This document shows positions 36,301-44,451 of a stretch of DNA of 64,000 nt, in pieces. Each line of letters opens with the position of its first letter. The stretch's first letter is position 1. The translations under genes were made by a program, and so were the position numbers. This DNA comes from Rhizobium mesoamericanum STM3625 (GTDB lineage: Bacteria > Pseudomonadota > Alphaproteobacteria > Rhizobiales > Rhizobiaceae). Under the pieces are notes generated by a model. It had not been told where the DNA came from, did not search any database, and saw only the letters and a list, made by a program, of their open reading frames with translations. The stretch is taken from the NCBI RefSeq assembly GCF_000312665.1, contig NZ_HF536773.1, positions 655,672-719,671 on the forward strand, written 5' to 3'.

Positions 36301-36632
36301 GTGATGCAATTGATCGCAACGATCTTCCGGCCGGGCTCGAATACGCGCTTGCCGACCGGATGGTAAAGGCCGAACTCGAAGGGTTCGCCAAGGCCGTCTC
36401 CGTGCGTTTCGGGGAGCGGACCTTCCTGCCTCTGGCCGCGAAAGACACGGACGGCAAGACCTTCGAGACTGTCACGGCAGGACTGACAATTGCCCAGAAG
36501 GCCGAGGTCCGGACCGCCTGGAATTTTATGCGAACTGTCCAGCAGCTTGGCGCTCATGAACGAACGAGGCTGGCGCTGAAAAAGGCCGAGACATTGAGGC
36601 AGACCCGCAGCCAGGGGCTCTCGCTAAGATGA
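33309..36632 (+). CDS. traA: Conjugal relaxase/helicase TraA
   Basis: The 1107-residue protein joins a MobA-like relaxase and a TraI-like helicase, as in Ti-plasmid TraA. It starts with GTG: AVPHFSVSIVARGSGRS, YRHCAKMEYER. The metal-binding His pair is in GNPHVHLMTPLRPL (about residues 142-144). The helicase part holds Walker A GRAGAGKTTMM (about 408) and Walker B FVLDEAGMVSS, then LVGDPQQLQPIEAG; the UvrD-like end includes ATTIHKSQGATID. It nicks oriT, stays bound to the 5' end and unwinds the plasmid. Its stop overlaps the traF start (ATGA). The long antisense frame on the other strand is not a gene. Confidence 0.97.
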   Translation: MAVPHFSVSIVARGSGRSVVLSAAYRHCAKMEYEREARVIDYTRKQGLLHEEFVIPADSPEWLRAIVANRSVSGASEAFWNRVEAFEKRSDAQLAKDVTLALPVELTAEQNIALVRDFVKQHITAKGVVADWVYHDAPGNPHVHLMTPLRPLAEDGFGAKKVAVLGPDGNPIRNNAGKIVYELWAGSVDDFNAFRDGWFACQNRHLALAGLDIRIDGRSFEKQHIALEPTIHLGVGTKAIERKAEQSGWKPQSLAPKLERLDLQAQRRAENARRITRRPAIVIDLITREKSVFDERDVANILHRYIDDAALFQSLMVRILQNPETLRLEGERIDFATGIRVPAKYTTRDQIRLEAEMINRAIWLSRRASHGIRETVLERTFVRHSSLSDEQQTAIAHMTGSERIAAVIGRAGAGKTTMMKGAREAWEAAGYHVVGGALAGKAAEGLEKEAGIASRTLASWELRWNAGRNQLDDKTVFVLDEAGMVSSRQMAVFVEAATRSGAKLVLVGDPQQLQPIEAGAAFRAIADRIGYAELETIYRQREQWMRDASLDLARGNVGKAVDAYRANGRFVGLELKAQAVEVLISDWNHDYDPSKTSLILAHLRRDVRMLNEMARTKLVERGVVAEGFAFETEDGTRKFAAGDQIVFLKNEGSLGVKNGMLAKVLDAGPGRLVAAVGEGEHRRLIAVDERFYNNVDLGYATTIHKSQGATIDRVKVLASLSLDRHLTYVAMTRHREDLTVYYGRRSFAISGGLVPILSRQNAKEATLDYEQASFYAQALRFAGARGLHLVNVARTIARDRLEWTVRQKQKLADLGARLAAISAAFALVGGKNKQSISGTIKAKPMVSGITTFSKSLEQAVEDKLAADPGLKKQWADVSARFHLVYAQPEAAFKAINVDAMIKDRSVAQSTLARIAAVPESFGPLKGKTGLLASRTNKQDREKAIATVPALARNLERFLRERAEVELKHETEERAVRLKVSIDIPALSPAAKQTLERVRDAIDRNDLPAGLEYALADRMVKAELEGFAKAVSVRFGERTFLPLAAKDTDGKTFETVTAGLTIAQKAEVRTAWNFMRTVQQLGAHERTRLALKKAETLRQTRSQGLSLR

Positions 36633-37195
36633 CCGGATGGGCTCGATCGCGTCGAAGAGCAAAGCCGCAACAAGCCCAAGTGGCGGTGATCCTGTCGACG
36701 GCACTTTTGGCCATCGTACTTGTTGTCGTGGCCGGCCTCACCAGCGGCTACCGCATCAATCTGACGCCGAGCGAACCACTCGGCCTGTGGCGCATTGTTC
36801 CACTTAGCCGTCCAGCAGCTGTCAACGACATGGTTTTCATCTGCCCGCCTGCAACGGCTGATATGCTGGAGGCACGAGCACGTGGTTATCTCCGGTCCGG
36901 TTCCTGCCCAGGCGGTGTAGCACCGTTGATCAAGACGGTGATTGCCATAAAAGGACAGCATGTCGAAATCGGCGCCAGGGTTAGCGTAGACGGCCGGGAC
37001 GTCTCCTCCTCCGCTCTCGCGCAAAGAGATGGCAGGGGTCGACCGCTGGCGCCGTTTCCAAGTGACATCGTACCGCCAGGACATGTCTTCCTGCATTCCC
37101 CGTTTCCCGGTTCCTACGACTCCAGGTACTTCGGTCCGCTGCCAGCCTCCGGCATTCTCGGTCTGGCGCAGGAGGTTCTCACCTATGAGCCGTGA
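36629..37195 (+). CDS. traF: Conjugal transfer protease TraF (signal peptidase-like)
   Basis: This 188-residue protein is of the S26 signal-peptidase-like TraF family: one N-terminal membrane helix (ILSTALLAIVLVVVAGL), the nucleophile Ser in NLTPSEPLGLW, the Lys in APLIKTVIAIKG, and the C-terminal PGSYDSRYFGPLPASGI. TraF of related systems processes and cyclises the TrbC pilin in the periplasm. It overlaps traA by ATGA and traB by 11 nt, so the three are translationally coupled. Confidence 0.95.
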   Translation: MTGWARSRRRAKPQQAQVAVILSTALLAIVLVVVAGLTSGYRINLTPSEPLGLWRIVPLSRPAAVNDMVFICPPATADMLEARARGYLRSGSCPGGVAPLIKTVIAIKGQHVEIGARVSVDGRDVSSSALAQRDGRGRPLAPFPSDIVPPGHVFLHSPFPGSYDSRYFGPLPASGILGLAQEVLTYEP

Positions 37196-38348
37196 GTACC
37201 ATCGCTCGACGCTGCTCATAATCGCTTCGATCGCGATCGGCGTGGTGGGTTGGAGCGGCCATGTGGCTCTACTGCCCGTCGCAATCGGCTTTCCCGTTCT
37301 GTGGTCGCTGGCGAGAACGAGATTGGTCGCGGCACTTGTCTCCGCCGGGTATTTCCTGGCCGCATCCCGCGGTCTGCCGCAAGGCGTTACCGCCTACTAT
37401 TCGTCCGATATCTGGCCCGGCCTGCTGCTCTGGTTGTGCGCTTCCTTGAGCTTTGTCATGGTCCACACCGTCCTTTGGACGCAGAATGCAAGCGTTCGTC
37501 CGTTTCGATATCTTCTCGCAGCCGCCGTGATGGCCATCCCGCCATTCGGGATCATTGGCTGGGCGCATCCTGTCACGGCTGCCGGTGTTGTGTTCCCAGG
37601 GTGGAGATGGTGGGGACTTGGGCTTATGACAGCTGGCCTCGCAGGCCTCGCAACCCGCGTGTGGCCAGCTGCCGCCATTGCCCTGACGGGCTTTTGGCTT
37701 TGGTCCGCCGCATCTTGGACCGAGCCGCGTCTACCCGACGGCTGGCGCGGTGTCGACCTCGATTTGGGCGCTACGCTTGGTCGGGATGTCGGTCTTCAGC
37801 GCCACCGTGACTTGATCGCAACGGTGCGCACTGTAGCCGGCAACGGCGCGCACTTTGTGGTGCTGCCAGAAAGTGCGCTTGGCTTCTTGACCCCAACCGT
37901 GACGCGGCTTTGGACAGGCGCCTTTGCCGATGCCGATACCACCATCATCGCTGGCGTTGCGGTGATCGACCATGGCGGCTACGACAACATCCTCGTCGCG
38001 ATCGACCGGACGGGCGGCCGCATCCTCTACCGTGAACGCATGCCGGTTCCAGGTTCGATGTGGCAACCCTGGCGGTCATGGTTTGGCGAAAGTGGCAGCG
38101 CGAGCGCAGATTTCTTCGCAAACCCGGTTGTCTTGGCCGGCGGCAGTCGGGTCGCTCCGCTGATCTGCTACGAGCAACTGCTCATCTGGCCCGTCCTACA
38201 ATCCATGTTGCACGATCCCGACTTCATCCTTGCTGTCGGAAATGGCTGGTGGACCGAGGGGACATCGATCGTTGCCATCCAGCGGGCCGCGACCACTGCA
38301 TGGGCGAGGCTCTTCGATAAACCGCTTGTCTTTGCCATCAACACCTGA
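37185..38348 (+). CDS. traB: Conjugal transfer protein TraB (apolipoprotein N-acyltransferase-like)
   Basis: The start at 37185 (ATGAGCCGTGAG) gives 387 residues: about six membrane helices, then a nitrilase-like domain (VVLPESALGFL with the Glu, APLICYEQLLIWPVLQ with the Cys). This is the Ti-plasmid TraB layout, which resembles apolipoprotein N-acyltransferase Lnt. The position of the usual catalytic Lys (YNKxHLVP in Lnt) reads YRERMPVP here, so Lnt chemistry may not be retained. The role in transfer is accessory. A longer in-frame extension from 37029 overlaps traF and is rejected. Confidence 0.92.
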   Translation: MSREYHRSTLLIIASIAIGVVGWSGHVALLPVAIGFPVLWSLARTRLVAALVSAGYFLAASRGLPQGVTAYYSSDIWPGLLLWLCASLSFVMVHTVLWTQNASVRPFRYLLAAAVMAIPPFGIIGWAHPVTAAGVVFPGWRWWGLGLMTAGLAGLATRVWPAAAIALTGFWLWSAASWTEPRLPDGWRGVDLDLGATLGRDVGLQRHRDLIATVRTVAGNGAHFVVLPESALGFLTPTVTRLWTGAFADADTTIIAGVAVIDHGGYDNILVAIDRTGGRILYRERMPVPGSMWQPWRSWFGESGSASADFFANPVVLAGGSRVAPLICYEQLLIWPVLQSMLHDPDFILAVGNGWWTEGTSIVAIQRAATTAWARLFDKPLVFAINT

Positions 38349-38364
38349 AGTCCGAGGAGACGCC

Positions 38365-38979
38365 ATGCTGGACCCAGCGCTGATCAAAGAATGCGCCGAC
38401 CCTTCTCTCAAGCCCGCGATCGTGGAGCAGTTCGTTATGGCGGTAGGCTCTGGCGATCCTCTGGCGGTCACCGTCAAATCGGGCGGACGGTTGATCCTCG
38501 TGCCGAAAGCGACGTCGGCCGAGGAGGCAATGGCGATCGTGCGGCAATATGCCGGCCAGGCCGTCGTCCGCGTTGGACTTACACAGTTCCCTGCTGGTGT
38601 TGGCGTCAAGCAAGCGAGTGATCTCAAACCAGACCTCGTCGATGCTTGCGACAATCTGCGTAAAGGCACGGCGATGTTTGCCAAGGTGCTCCGGATCGTT
38701 GCCAAGTGGTATGGCAATCCCACGAGTAAAGAGGTGTTCCCGCAGATATTCGAGGACGCGATCTACGCATGGAAGAGCGGGGAGTTCGAGGGAGTCGGGG
38801 TGTTTCGGGCGGAGGATCCGGGAAAAGCGGTTGAAGTGCCGCAGCCAAGTGAAGAGAAGATCCCCGCCATGGAGGAGAACGCCGATCCGAAGCCAAGAAA
38901 GGGAGAGTCCGAGACGGAGCAGGACATAGGCCGCGCCGGGATACGGATCGATCTTTCTCGCATTGGAGGTCAGCAATAG
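38365..38979 (+). CDS. traH: Conjugal transfer protein TraH
   Basis: The 204-residue protein begins MLDPALIKECADPSLKPAIV, which is characteristic of Ti-plasmid TraH, and has a lysozyme-like-fold-free soluble body with KVLRIVAKWYGNPTSKEVF, followed by an acidic/Lys-rich tail (about 160-204). GAGGAGACGCC sets the start 16 nt after traB. It ends the traAFBH unit. TraH is dispensable or accessory in related plasmids; the step is not known. The extended frame from 38230 runs through traB and is rejected. Confidence 0.92.
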   Translation: MLDPALIKECADPSLKPAIVEQFVMAVGSGDPLAVTVKSGGRLILVPKATSAEEAMAIVRQYAGQAVVRVGLTQFPAGVGVKQASDLKPDLVDACDNLRKGTAMFAKVLRIVAKWYGNPTSKEVFPQIFEDAIYAWKSGEFEGVGVFRAEDPGKAVEVPQPSEEKIPAMEENADPKPRKGESETEQDIGRAGIRIDLSRIGGQQ

Positions 38980-39264
38980 CGTCAGTTCTTCAGCATAAAG
39001 ATAGTGTGGCTCCAACATGCCACGGTTGCCCTCAAGCCCGCCTGGCAAACAGGGAGCGAGGCGCGAAGCCGACGCTGGAACGGACCTCCGTCAAGGCCGA
39101 GCAAACGCTGCCAGGGCCGCCGCTTCGACAGGGCCCTGGCCGACGAATTTTCGAGGAAAATTCGAGCTTCCGTTTCGTTCCTTCGTCACCACGACGAAAC
39201 CCGAACCCTTCTCAAGATACACCCCTAAATGTCTACCATAGGCGATAATGGATGAGCGATGTCC

Positions 39265-40083
39265 TCAGGACCTGATGAACGAGAGCAGGTCGGGGTTGAG
39301 GACATCCGCATGCGTGGTGAGCATGCCATGAGGATAACCGGGATAAGTCTTCAGCGACCCGTTCTTAAGCAGGTCGACCGCACGCGGCACTGAACTTGCG
39401 AACGGGACGACCTGATCGGCCTCGCCGTGCATCACCAGCACCGGTACGGTGATCTTCTTGAGGTCTTCGGTATAATCTTCGAGCCAAGAGTCGACAGTTG
39501 CGTAATGAGCGAGGGCACCGCCGGCCATGCCTTGGCGCCACCAGTTCGCAATGATCGGCTCCGAAGGCTTCGCCCCATCAAGGTTGTAGCCGTAGAACGG
39601 ATTCTCAGGGACGAAACGGTAGAACTCCGACCGGTTGCCCAGCACGCCTGCCCGGATCGCTTCGAACCACTCCGGCGGCTGACCGGCCGGGTTGTCCTCG
39701 CTCCGATACATGTTCGGCGTCAGCGAAGCGACCAGCACCGCCTTGGCGACGCGCTCCTGATGGCGAGCAACATAGCGAGCCACCTCACCGCCACCTGTCG
39801 AGTGGCCGATATGGATCGCGTCGCGCAAGTTGAGGTGTTCCGTCAGGGCCGCGAGGTCGGCAACCCAGTGATCCATGTCGTTGCCGGTGCTGGGCTGGTC
39901 GGACCGGCCGTGGCCGCGCCGGTCGTGTGCGATCACCCGATACCCGTGATGAAGGAAGAATGTCATCTGAGCATCCCAGTCGTCCGCTGTCAGCGGCCAA
40001 CCATGGCTGAAAACGATCGGCTGACCTGATCCCCAATCCTTGTAGAAGATGTTTACGCCGTCTGTAGTTGTGATCGTGGGCAT
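39265..40083 (-). CDS. Alpha/beta hydrolase, non-haem haloperoxidase-like
   Basis: The 272-residue protein is a cofactor-free alpha/beta hydrolase close to the bacterial chloroperoxidases/esterases: VFSHGWPLTADDWDAQM, RVIAHDRRGHGRSDQP, nucleophile Ser in HIGHSTGGGEV, catalytic Asp in VMHGEADQVVPF, and His near GYPHGMLTTH. The family includes perhydrolases and esterases. It is preceded by a TetR-type regulator gene on the same strand and by an operator-like sequence that also lies in front of that regulator gene, so it is the probable target of the repressor. Confidence 0.94.
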   Translation of the reverse strand: MPTITTTDGVNIFYKDWGSGQPIVFSHGWPLTADDWDAQMTFFLHHGYRVIAHDRRGHGRSDQPSTGNDMDHWVADLAALTEHLNLRDAIHIGHSTGGGEVARYVARHQERVAKAVLVASLTPNMYRSEDNPAGQPPEWFEAIRAGVLGNRSEFYRFVPENPFYGYNLDGAKPSEPIIANWWRQGMAGGALAHYATVDSWLEDYTEDLKKITVPVLVMHGEADQVVPFASSVPRAVDLLKNGSLKTYPGYPHGMLTTHADVLNPDLLSFIRS

Positions 40084-40165
40084 TGTTCAGTTCCTTTGAA
40101 TTAGCCGCGGATGAGAGTCACCACTCACTGGCGCGGCGTTCCAGCGAGAAACTTACTTAAAATAT

Positions 40166-40179
40166 ATGACCGGTCGTCT
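40166..40179. promoter_or_regulatory. TetR-type operator copy 1 (hydrolase promoter)
   Basis: ATGACCGGTCGTCT lies about 83 bp upstream of the haloperoxidase-like gene start. The core GACCGGTC is a perfect palindrome. The same 14 bases occur at 40801-40814, in front of the TetR gene. Two exact copies at the two promoters mark this as the regulator's binding site. Confidence 0.75.
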
Positions 40180-40199
40180 ATTTATCGGCCAAAACTGTT

Positions 40200-40790
40200 T
40201 CACGTCACAAGGGCGGGCAAAACGAAACCTTCAAAGCTGTCGAACGGCAACCGGTTGCGTTCGACCTTAGCACGCGTGACCGCGCCTTCGAACGCGTCGA
40301 TCAACGCAACGGCAACCTGTGCCGGATCCTTTCTGGCCGGCAATTCACCCCGGGCCCGGGCCTCCCGCAGGCATTCAGTGAGCGAGGCCGTCCATTGGCG
40401 GTAGATTGCCGCCAGCTTAACGCGTACGCGCTCGCTCGACGGCGTGACCTCCAGCGCCATATTCCCGATCAGGCAGCCGACCGCGTAACGGCGGCGCTCG
40501 TGAAACTCTGCCAGGCCCGCGAAATAGCGCGCAATACGAGCGAGCGGGGTCAAATTGTTATCGGTCAAGATCGGGCCGTAGGTAGAAACCACCGAATCCC
40601 AATAGTCAGTCAGTACTTCGACAGCGAAGGCCTCCTTGCTTTCGAAATAATTGTAGAACGACCCCTTGGGCACATCGGCCACCGACGTAATCTCCTGCAC
40701 ACCGGTGGCATTGAAGCCGCGGGTGCTGATGAGGTCTCCTCCCTTTTCCAGTAGGCGCGATCGAATTTCCGGATTGGCTGGTCTAGGCAT
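40200..40790 (-). CDS. TetR-family transcriptional regulator
   Basis: The 196-residue protein starts MPRPANPEIRSRLLEKG at 40790; a 12-residue in-frame extension upstream would run into the operator copy 2 sequence. The N-terminal helix-turn-helix (TRGFNATGVQEITSVADVPKG, SFYNYFESKEAFAVEVL) is the TetR type, and the rest resembles the NemR/AcuR branch (GCLIGNMALEVTP, IYRQWTASLTECL). It probably represses the hydrolase and itself through the 14-bp operator shared by both promoters. Confidence 0.93.
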   Translation of the reverse strand: MPRPANPEIRSRLLEKGGDLISTRGFNATGVQEITSVADVPKGSFYNYFESKEAFAVEVLTDYWDSVVSTYGPILTDNNLTPLARIARYFAGLAEFHERRRYAVGCLIGNMALEVTPSSERVRVKLAAIYRQWTASLTECLREARARGELPARKDPAQVAVALIDAFEGAVTRAKVERNRLPFDSFEGFVLPALVT

Positions 40791-40800
40791 GAATTTATAG

Positions 40801-40814
40801 ATGACCGGTCGTCT
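40801..40814. promoter_or_regulatory. TetR-type operator copy 2 (regulator promoter)
   Basis: ATGACCGGTCGTCT, identical to 40166-40179, begins 11 bp upstream of the TetR start. It extends to a near-palindrome of 16 bp, AGATGACCGGTCGTCT, with one mismatched pair. Position suggests autorepression. Confidence 0.75.
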
Positions 40815-41006
40815 TGTTATTGTCAAGCAAATTTTTGGTGGGGCGCCGGTTCGTCCTCTTTCCCTGAGAGGGACAGCGAACGCGCCACCACGACTTACGC
40901 TTCCCCCTGCTAAAGGCCAGTCGGCGACGTAAAAACAAGAAGCGCGTCTTTGGGTTGGGGAGCGCTTGGTCCGGAAGTGTCGACAGCACTCTATGCCGGG
41001 AGGAAT

Positions 41007-41191
41007 TTACGTCGGGGCGGCAGGTGAGATTTGAATGCTCAGCCATGTATTCCAGCCGTCCGGACGATTTTCACTGCCGAACTCCCAATAACCCTTAATG
41101 CTCACAGCCCCCTGCATCTTGTCGCCGATCGGCCAGAGGAAGCCGAGTTGCGGCCCGATGCATTTCTTGACAGTGGTTTTCACCTGCGCGG
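41007..41191 (-). pseudogene. C-terminal remnant of an SphA/MetA-pathway-type outer membrane transporter
   Basis: Directly after the trbI stop codon, another minus-strand frame encodes a short C-terminal segment: CIGPQLGFLWPIGDKMQGAV, then KGYWEFGSENRPDGWNTWLS and the ending ISPAAPT. This pattern (GPQxGFxxPxGD, KGYxEF, RPxGWNxW, final SPAAP) belongs to the outer-membrane transporter family often annotated 'phenol degradation meta-pathway protein'. The rest of the gene is absent. It probably marks a recombination join at the end of the trb operon. Confidence 0.75.
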
Positions 41192-42484
41192 CTAATGTCC
41201 ACGATAGGCGGAAGGAAAGATGATGTCCTGGTCGACGAGCACATTGAACTTGTAACCCGGCCGGATCTGGATGGTCGGCTGAACGTTCAAGTTCTTTGAT
41301 ATGGCCTGCTCTGCAACCCTGCCAAACGATTCGGCGAAATTTCGCCGTGCTGCGTCCGAGGCCGTATCCTGTGTTGCTCGTATCGAGCTTTCAGGCATCG
41401 ACATGTCGATGCCGGTTCCAATGAGCGCTATCAGCGCGGCAGAACCGAAAGTCCGCCAGAGATGCCGGTCGACCTTATCCTTGAATCCCCCATAACCTTC
41501 GGCGTCCGTCCCCGCCATGCCGTCGATCTGAAGCGTTGACCCATCCGGAAAAATGAGATCCGTCCAGACAACGAGGACACGCTCCTGACCGAAGGCGATC
41601 TTTGAATCGTAGCGTCCGAACAGCTTCGCGCCCTGCGGGATCAGCAGCCGGTAGCCGGTGGCGCTGTCATAGACATTCTGGCTGACCTGCGCGGTGAGCC
41701 TGCCCGGCAGGTCGGAATTGAGGCCGGTGAACAATGTGGCCGGGATGACCGAGCCGCGTTTCAACTCGTAGGGTGACATTTGCGACACGACCCTGTTTGG
41801 CAGATAGCCTAGATCCTTGGTCTCCCGATTGAAGAAATCCTCCTTGGAGGTTTGGCCGTTCGGATCGACGTTCTGGCCGATCAGACCCGATCGCATTGCG
41901 GCCGCATAAAGGTCCGGGGCGGCTGTTGGCGTTGTGATCTGTCGGCCGGTGTCGGTGGTATTTGTCGACTTCTCCGCGTCGGAAATATCGACCTTCAACG
42001 GAGAATCGAGCGCTGTGGCGCTCGCTTGCAGACGCGCCATCCGTTGGCGCTGCACTTCACGGATGTATTGCTCATCCTGCTCCCGCTTCAACCTGGCCTT
42101 CCACTCTTCTTCCGACTCCTGTTGGGGCCGGCGTTCTTGCCGCTCCGCAGGTTGAGGCTCCACAACCGGCTCCTGTTGTTCCCTTTTCTCTTGAACGACC
42201 GGCGCTGGTTGCAGCGCGTCTTGCATGTCCGGCTCACCGATGATGCCGTCCATGACGCCCTTCTTCAGTTGGTCCCCAAAGGTGGTGGCCGGTGAATTGG
42301 ATACGCCGTCGAGATCATTGCCGCGCTCGAAGGTGAACCCTCGCCACGAAAGGCCGATGACGACAACCGCGAAAAACAACAAGATGCTGACGATGGCGAC
42401 AATGATCGGCAGTCGATTGAGGCGGCGCATGGGCGGCTGTTGCGCGCCATTGCCGGATGTGCCGAGCTGAAGCGACTGGACCAT
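41192..42484 (-). CDS. trbI: Mating channel protein TrbI (VirB10-like)
   Basis: The 430-residue protein starts at 42484 after GGGAGGGAC. It has a short cytoplasmic N-terminus, one membrane helix (LPIIVAIVSILLFFAVVVIG), a long Pro/Glu/Gln-rich periplasmic region (about 75-160), and a VirB10 C-terminal domain: SVIPATLFTGLNSDLPG, TGYRLLIPQGAKLFGRYDS, VWTDLIFPDGSTLQID, and GYKFNVLVDQDIIFP. VirB10 proteins span both membranes and gate the type IV secretion channel. It is the last gene of the trb operon. Confidence 0.96.
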   Translation of the reverse strand: MVQSLQLGTSGNGAQQPPMRRLNRLPIIVAIVSILLFFAVVVIGLSWRGFTFERGNDLDGVSNSPATTFGDQLKKGVMDGIIGEPDMQDALQPAPVVQEKREQQEPVVEPQPAERQERRPQQESEEEWKARLKREQDEQYIREVQRQRMARLQASATALDSPLKVDISDAEKSTNTTDTGRQITTPTAAPDLYAAAMRSGLIGQNVDPNGQTSKEDFFNRETKDLGYLPNRVVSQMSPYELKRGSVIPATLFTGLNSDLPGRLTAQVSQNVYDSATGYRLLIPQGAKLFGRYDSKIAFGQERVLVVWTDLIFPDGSTLQIDGMAGTDAEGYGGFKDKVDRHLWRTFGSAALIALIGTGIDMSMPESSIRATQDTASDAARRNFAESFGRVAEQAISKNLNVQPTIQIRPGYKFNVLVDQDIIFPSAYRGH

Positions 42485-42497
42485 TTTGTCCCTCCCG

Positions 42498-42935
42498 TCA
42501 GTTGCGTTGCATGACTGAAAGTGGACTTGCTGGCTCAGCCCCTGCATTCGTCAGCGCGTAGCTGCGTCCAAGCGTAACGAGTGGGGTGGCCAGGCGGGCC
42601 ATTAGCTGACCGTCGAACTTGTCGATTGACCAAGCCAGTTCGACCGGCTTCTGGTCTTTGGCAATTTTTCCATCGGTGATGACGGTATAGCCCCATTCCT
42701 TCAGGGCCGCCTCCAGGGCAACGGCATATTCCGAGTTATCCTTGTCCATCTTGATTGTCGTCGCACGTGACGAGCCGATTTGTTCGGCAAGCCGGCTTGC
42801 CATGTCGCCGGCGATCGCAGCTGCAGCCGGTCCGCTGACGGTGACGGGGTCCGAGTTCGTGGTGAGAGCATCATCGGCGGTTTGGCAACCGGAAAGGAGA
42901 GCCGCGCCAAGGAAGAAAGGCAATAGCTTGCGCAT
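42498..42935 (-). CDS. trbH: Mating channel lipoprotein TrbH
   Basis: This 145-residue protein has a lipoprotein signal with lipobox LLSGC (RKLLPFFLGAALLSGCQTA), then VTVSGPAAAAIAGDMASRL, DNSEYAVALEAALKEWGYTV, and PLVTLGRSYALTN. These features and the position between trbG and trbI match TrbH of Ti-plasmid trb operons. It should be anchored in the outer membrane and act near the VirB7/9-like core complex. It begins 3 nt after trbG. Confidence 0.93.
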   Translation of the reverse strand: MRKLLPFFLGAALLSGCQTADDALTTNSDPVTVSGPAAAAIAGDMASRLAEQIGSSRATTIKMDKDNSEYAVALEAALKEWGYTVITDGKIAKDQKPVELAWSIDKFDGQLMARLATPLVTLGRSYALTNAGAEPASPLSVMQRN

Positions 42936-42938
42936 CGA

Positions 42939-43748
42939 TCAACCTCCTCGCCGGATAGTGACCTTTTGTTGGCGCCACCCAACTCCAGAGACGAGGATTG
43001 CCTTGTCGACCAAATAGTCGACGATCATCATGTCATTCTTCATGCGGTAGTTGACGATTCGGTTCTGGCCACCGGCAACAACAAAAAGGACGGGTGCATC
43101 CTGTCCTGAGATCGATTTCGGAAATTGGATATAAGTCTTCACACCGTCGGAATAGACCCGCTTCGGTCTCCACGAGGCGTTGCCAGCGATCGAATAGGAG
43201 AAGTTCAGCTTGTCGGGTGCGGTGCCGGCTACACCTGCTTCGAGGCGCGCGTTGATGTCGGCGAGCTTGCTCGAGACCTCCTCGGGATATTCGAAGCCGA
43301 CACGGGCCATATATTGGCTCGGATGAGATTTCAGCTGGATGTGGTAAGTGCGTCGCGACGTCGTGATTACCATCGAAGTAACGAGACCGGGCTCCGACGG
43401 CTTGACGATCAAATGGACCGCTTGCCCAGCGTTCGCCCCGGAGGTCGCGGGTTCGACTTTCCAGCGCACAGTGTCGCCAATCAGCACATCCCGCACGATC
43501 TCCCCGCCCTGCAGCTCTATGTCGCAAACCTGCAGCGGCGAGCAGATCACAGACGGCTGGGTTTCGCCGAAGAGGAAGATGACTTTGCCATCTGGCCCAG
43601 CGGTCACGAGCCCTGGCGCTCCCCGCCACTTACGCGACAGCGTTGTGCCCTTGGCTTCGTTCGCCGTCATGCTTTGCGCGTGAGTAGTCATCGCAAAGAC
43701 GAGTGCGGCCACGCAGCCGGTGGCCGCGATCGATACTGACTTGTGCAT
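42939..43748 (-). CDS. trbG: Mating channel protein TrbG (VirB9-like)
   Basis: The 269-residue protein starts at 43748 after AGGGGA and has a Sec signal (VSIAATGCVAALVFAMTTHA). The body is VirB9-like: KVIFLFGETQPSVICSPLQVC, ELQGGEIVRDVLIGDTVRW, and YHIQLKSHP, with NASWRPKRVYSDGVKTYIQF and NYRMKNDMMIVDYLVDKA in the C-terminal domain that contacts the lipoprotein. It forms the outer-membrane part of the core complex with TrbH and TrbI. The longer frame to 43793 overlaps trbF and is rejected. Confidence 0.96.
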   Translation of the reverse strand: MHKSVSIAATGCVAALVFAMTTHAQSMTANEAKGTTLSRKWRGAPGLVTAGPDGKVIFLFGETQPSVICSPLQVCDIELQGGEIVRDVLIGDTVRWKVEPATSGANAGQAVHLIVKPSEPGLVTSMVITTSRRTYHIQLKSHPSQYMARVGFEYPEEVSSKLADINARLEAGVAGTAPDKLNFSYSIAGNASWRPKRVYSDGVKTYIQFPKSISGQDAPVLFVVAGGQNRIVNYRMKNDMMIVDYLVDKAILVSGVGWRQQKVTIRRGG

Positions 43749-43764
43749 GTGTAATCCCCTGCCC

Positions 43765-44427
43765 TTAAAGCTGTGCCGTCCAGTCCAGGTCACGAATATA
43801 GAGGCCGATCGGATTGAGGCGGATGGTCGCCTCGTCCTGCGGCGCGGTCAGCACCACCGTCGCAACTCCTCGAAACCGGCGCGTGCCGGTTTCCTTGCCT
43901 TTGCGATCCCGCTCGTATTCGGTCCAGTCGATCTGATAGGTCTGGTTCGATAGCGCCACGATGTTGTTGACCTCGACCGCGACGGTCGCGGTTTTCGCCT
44001 TCTCGAACGGCGAATTACCGCGGAACCAGGCATTGACCTTCTCCGTCGACGGATCGGGTGTCCGAAGAAGCGCATAGGTTCGGTCGATATATTGTTTCTG
44101 CACGACGGCGTCGGGCGTGACCGACCGAAAGCTGGTGACGAAGTTGCCAAGCGTTGCGCGCACCACGCGCACATCCGCGTATTCGATCTGTTCGGGGAAG
44201 CCTGACGTCACCGAACTTCCGAGCTTGTCGACTTCGACGATGTAGGGCACGAGCTTGACCTGCGTGCTGAGGTAGATCGCATAGCCAAAACCGATGATGG
44301 CCATGGCAAGGCCGAGAATGCCAACGATGCGCCACGCAGCCGCCGCCTGCACATAGGATCCGTATCGTTCCGTCCACTCCTGGCGTGCAGCAAGATATGG
44401 GTTTTCAGGAGGGCGGTTGGAAGCCAT
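43765..44427 (-). CDS. trbF: Mating channel protein TrbF (VirB8-like)
   Basis: The 220-residue protein has one N-terminal membrane helix (IVGILGLAMAIIGFGYAIYL) after a Trp/Tyr/Gln-rich start (NPYLAARQEWTERYGSY), then a periplasmic VirB8-like domain: LVPYIVEVDKLG, VRATLGNFVTSFRSVTPD, and NQTYQIDWTEYERDRKG. VirB8/TrbF nucleates the inner-membrane complex. Its position between trbL and trbG is that of the Ti-plasmid operon. Confidence 0.96.
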   Translation of the reverse strand: MASNRPPENPYLAARQEWTERYGSYVQAAAAWRIVGILGLAMAIIGFGYAIYLSTQVKLVPYIVEVDKLGSSVTSGFPEQIEYADVRVVRATLGNFVTSFRSVTPDAVVQKQYIDRTYALLRTPDPSTEKVNAWFRGNSPFEKAKTATVAVEVNNIVALSNQTYQIDWTEYERDRKGKETGTRRFRGVATVVLTAPQDEATIRLNPIGLYIRDLDWTAQL

Positions 44428-44451
44428 CGATCCATCACTTTCTGATTGCTG

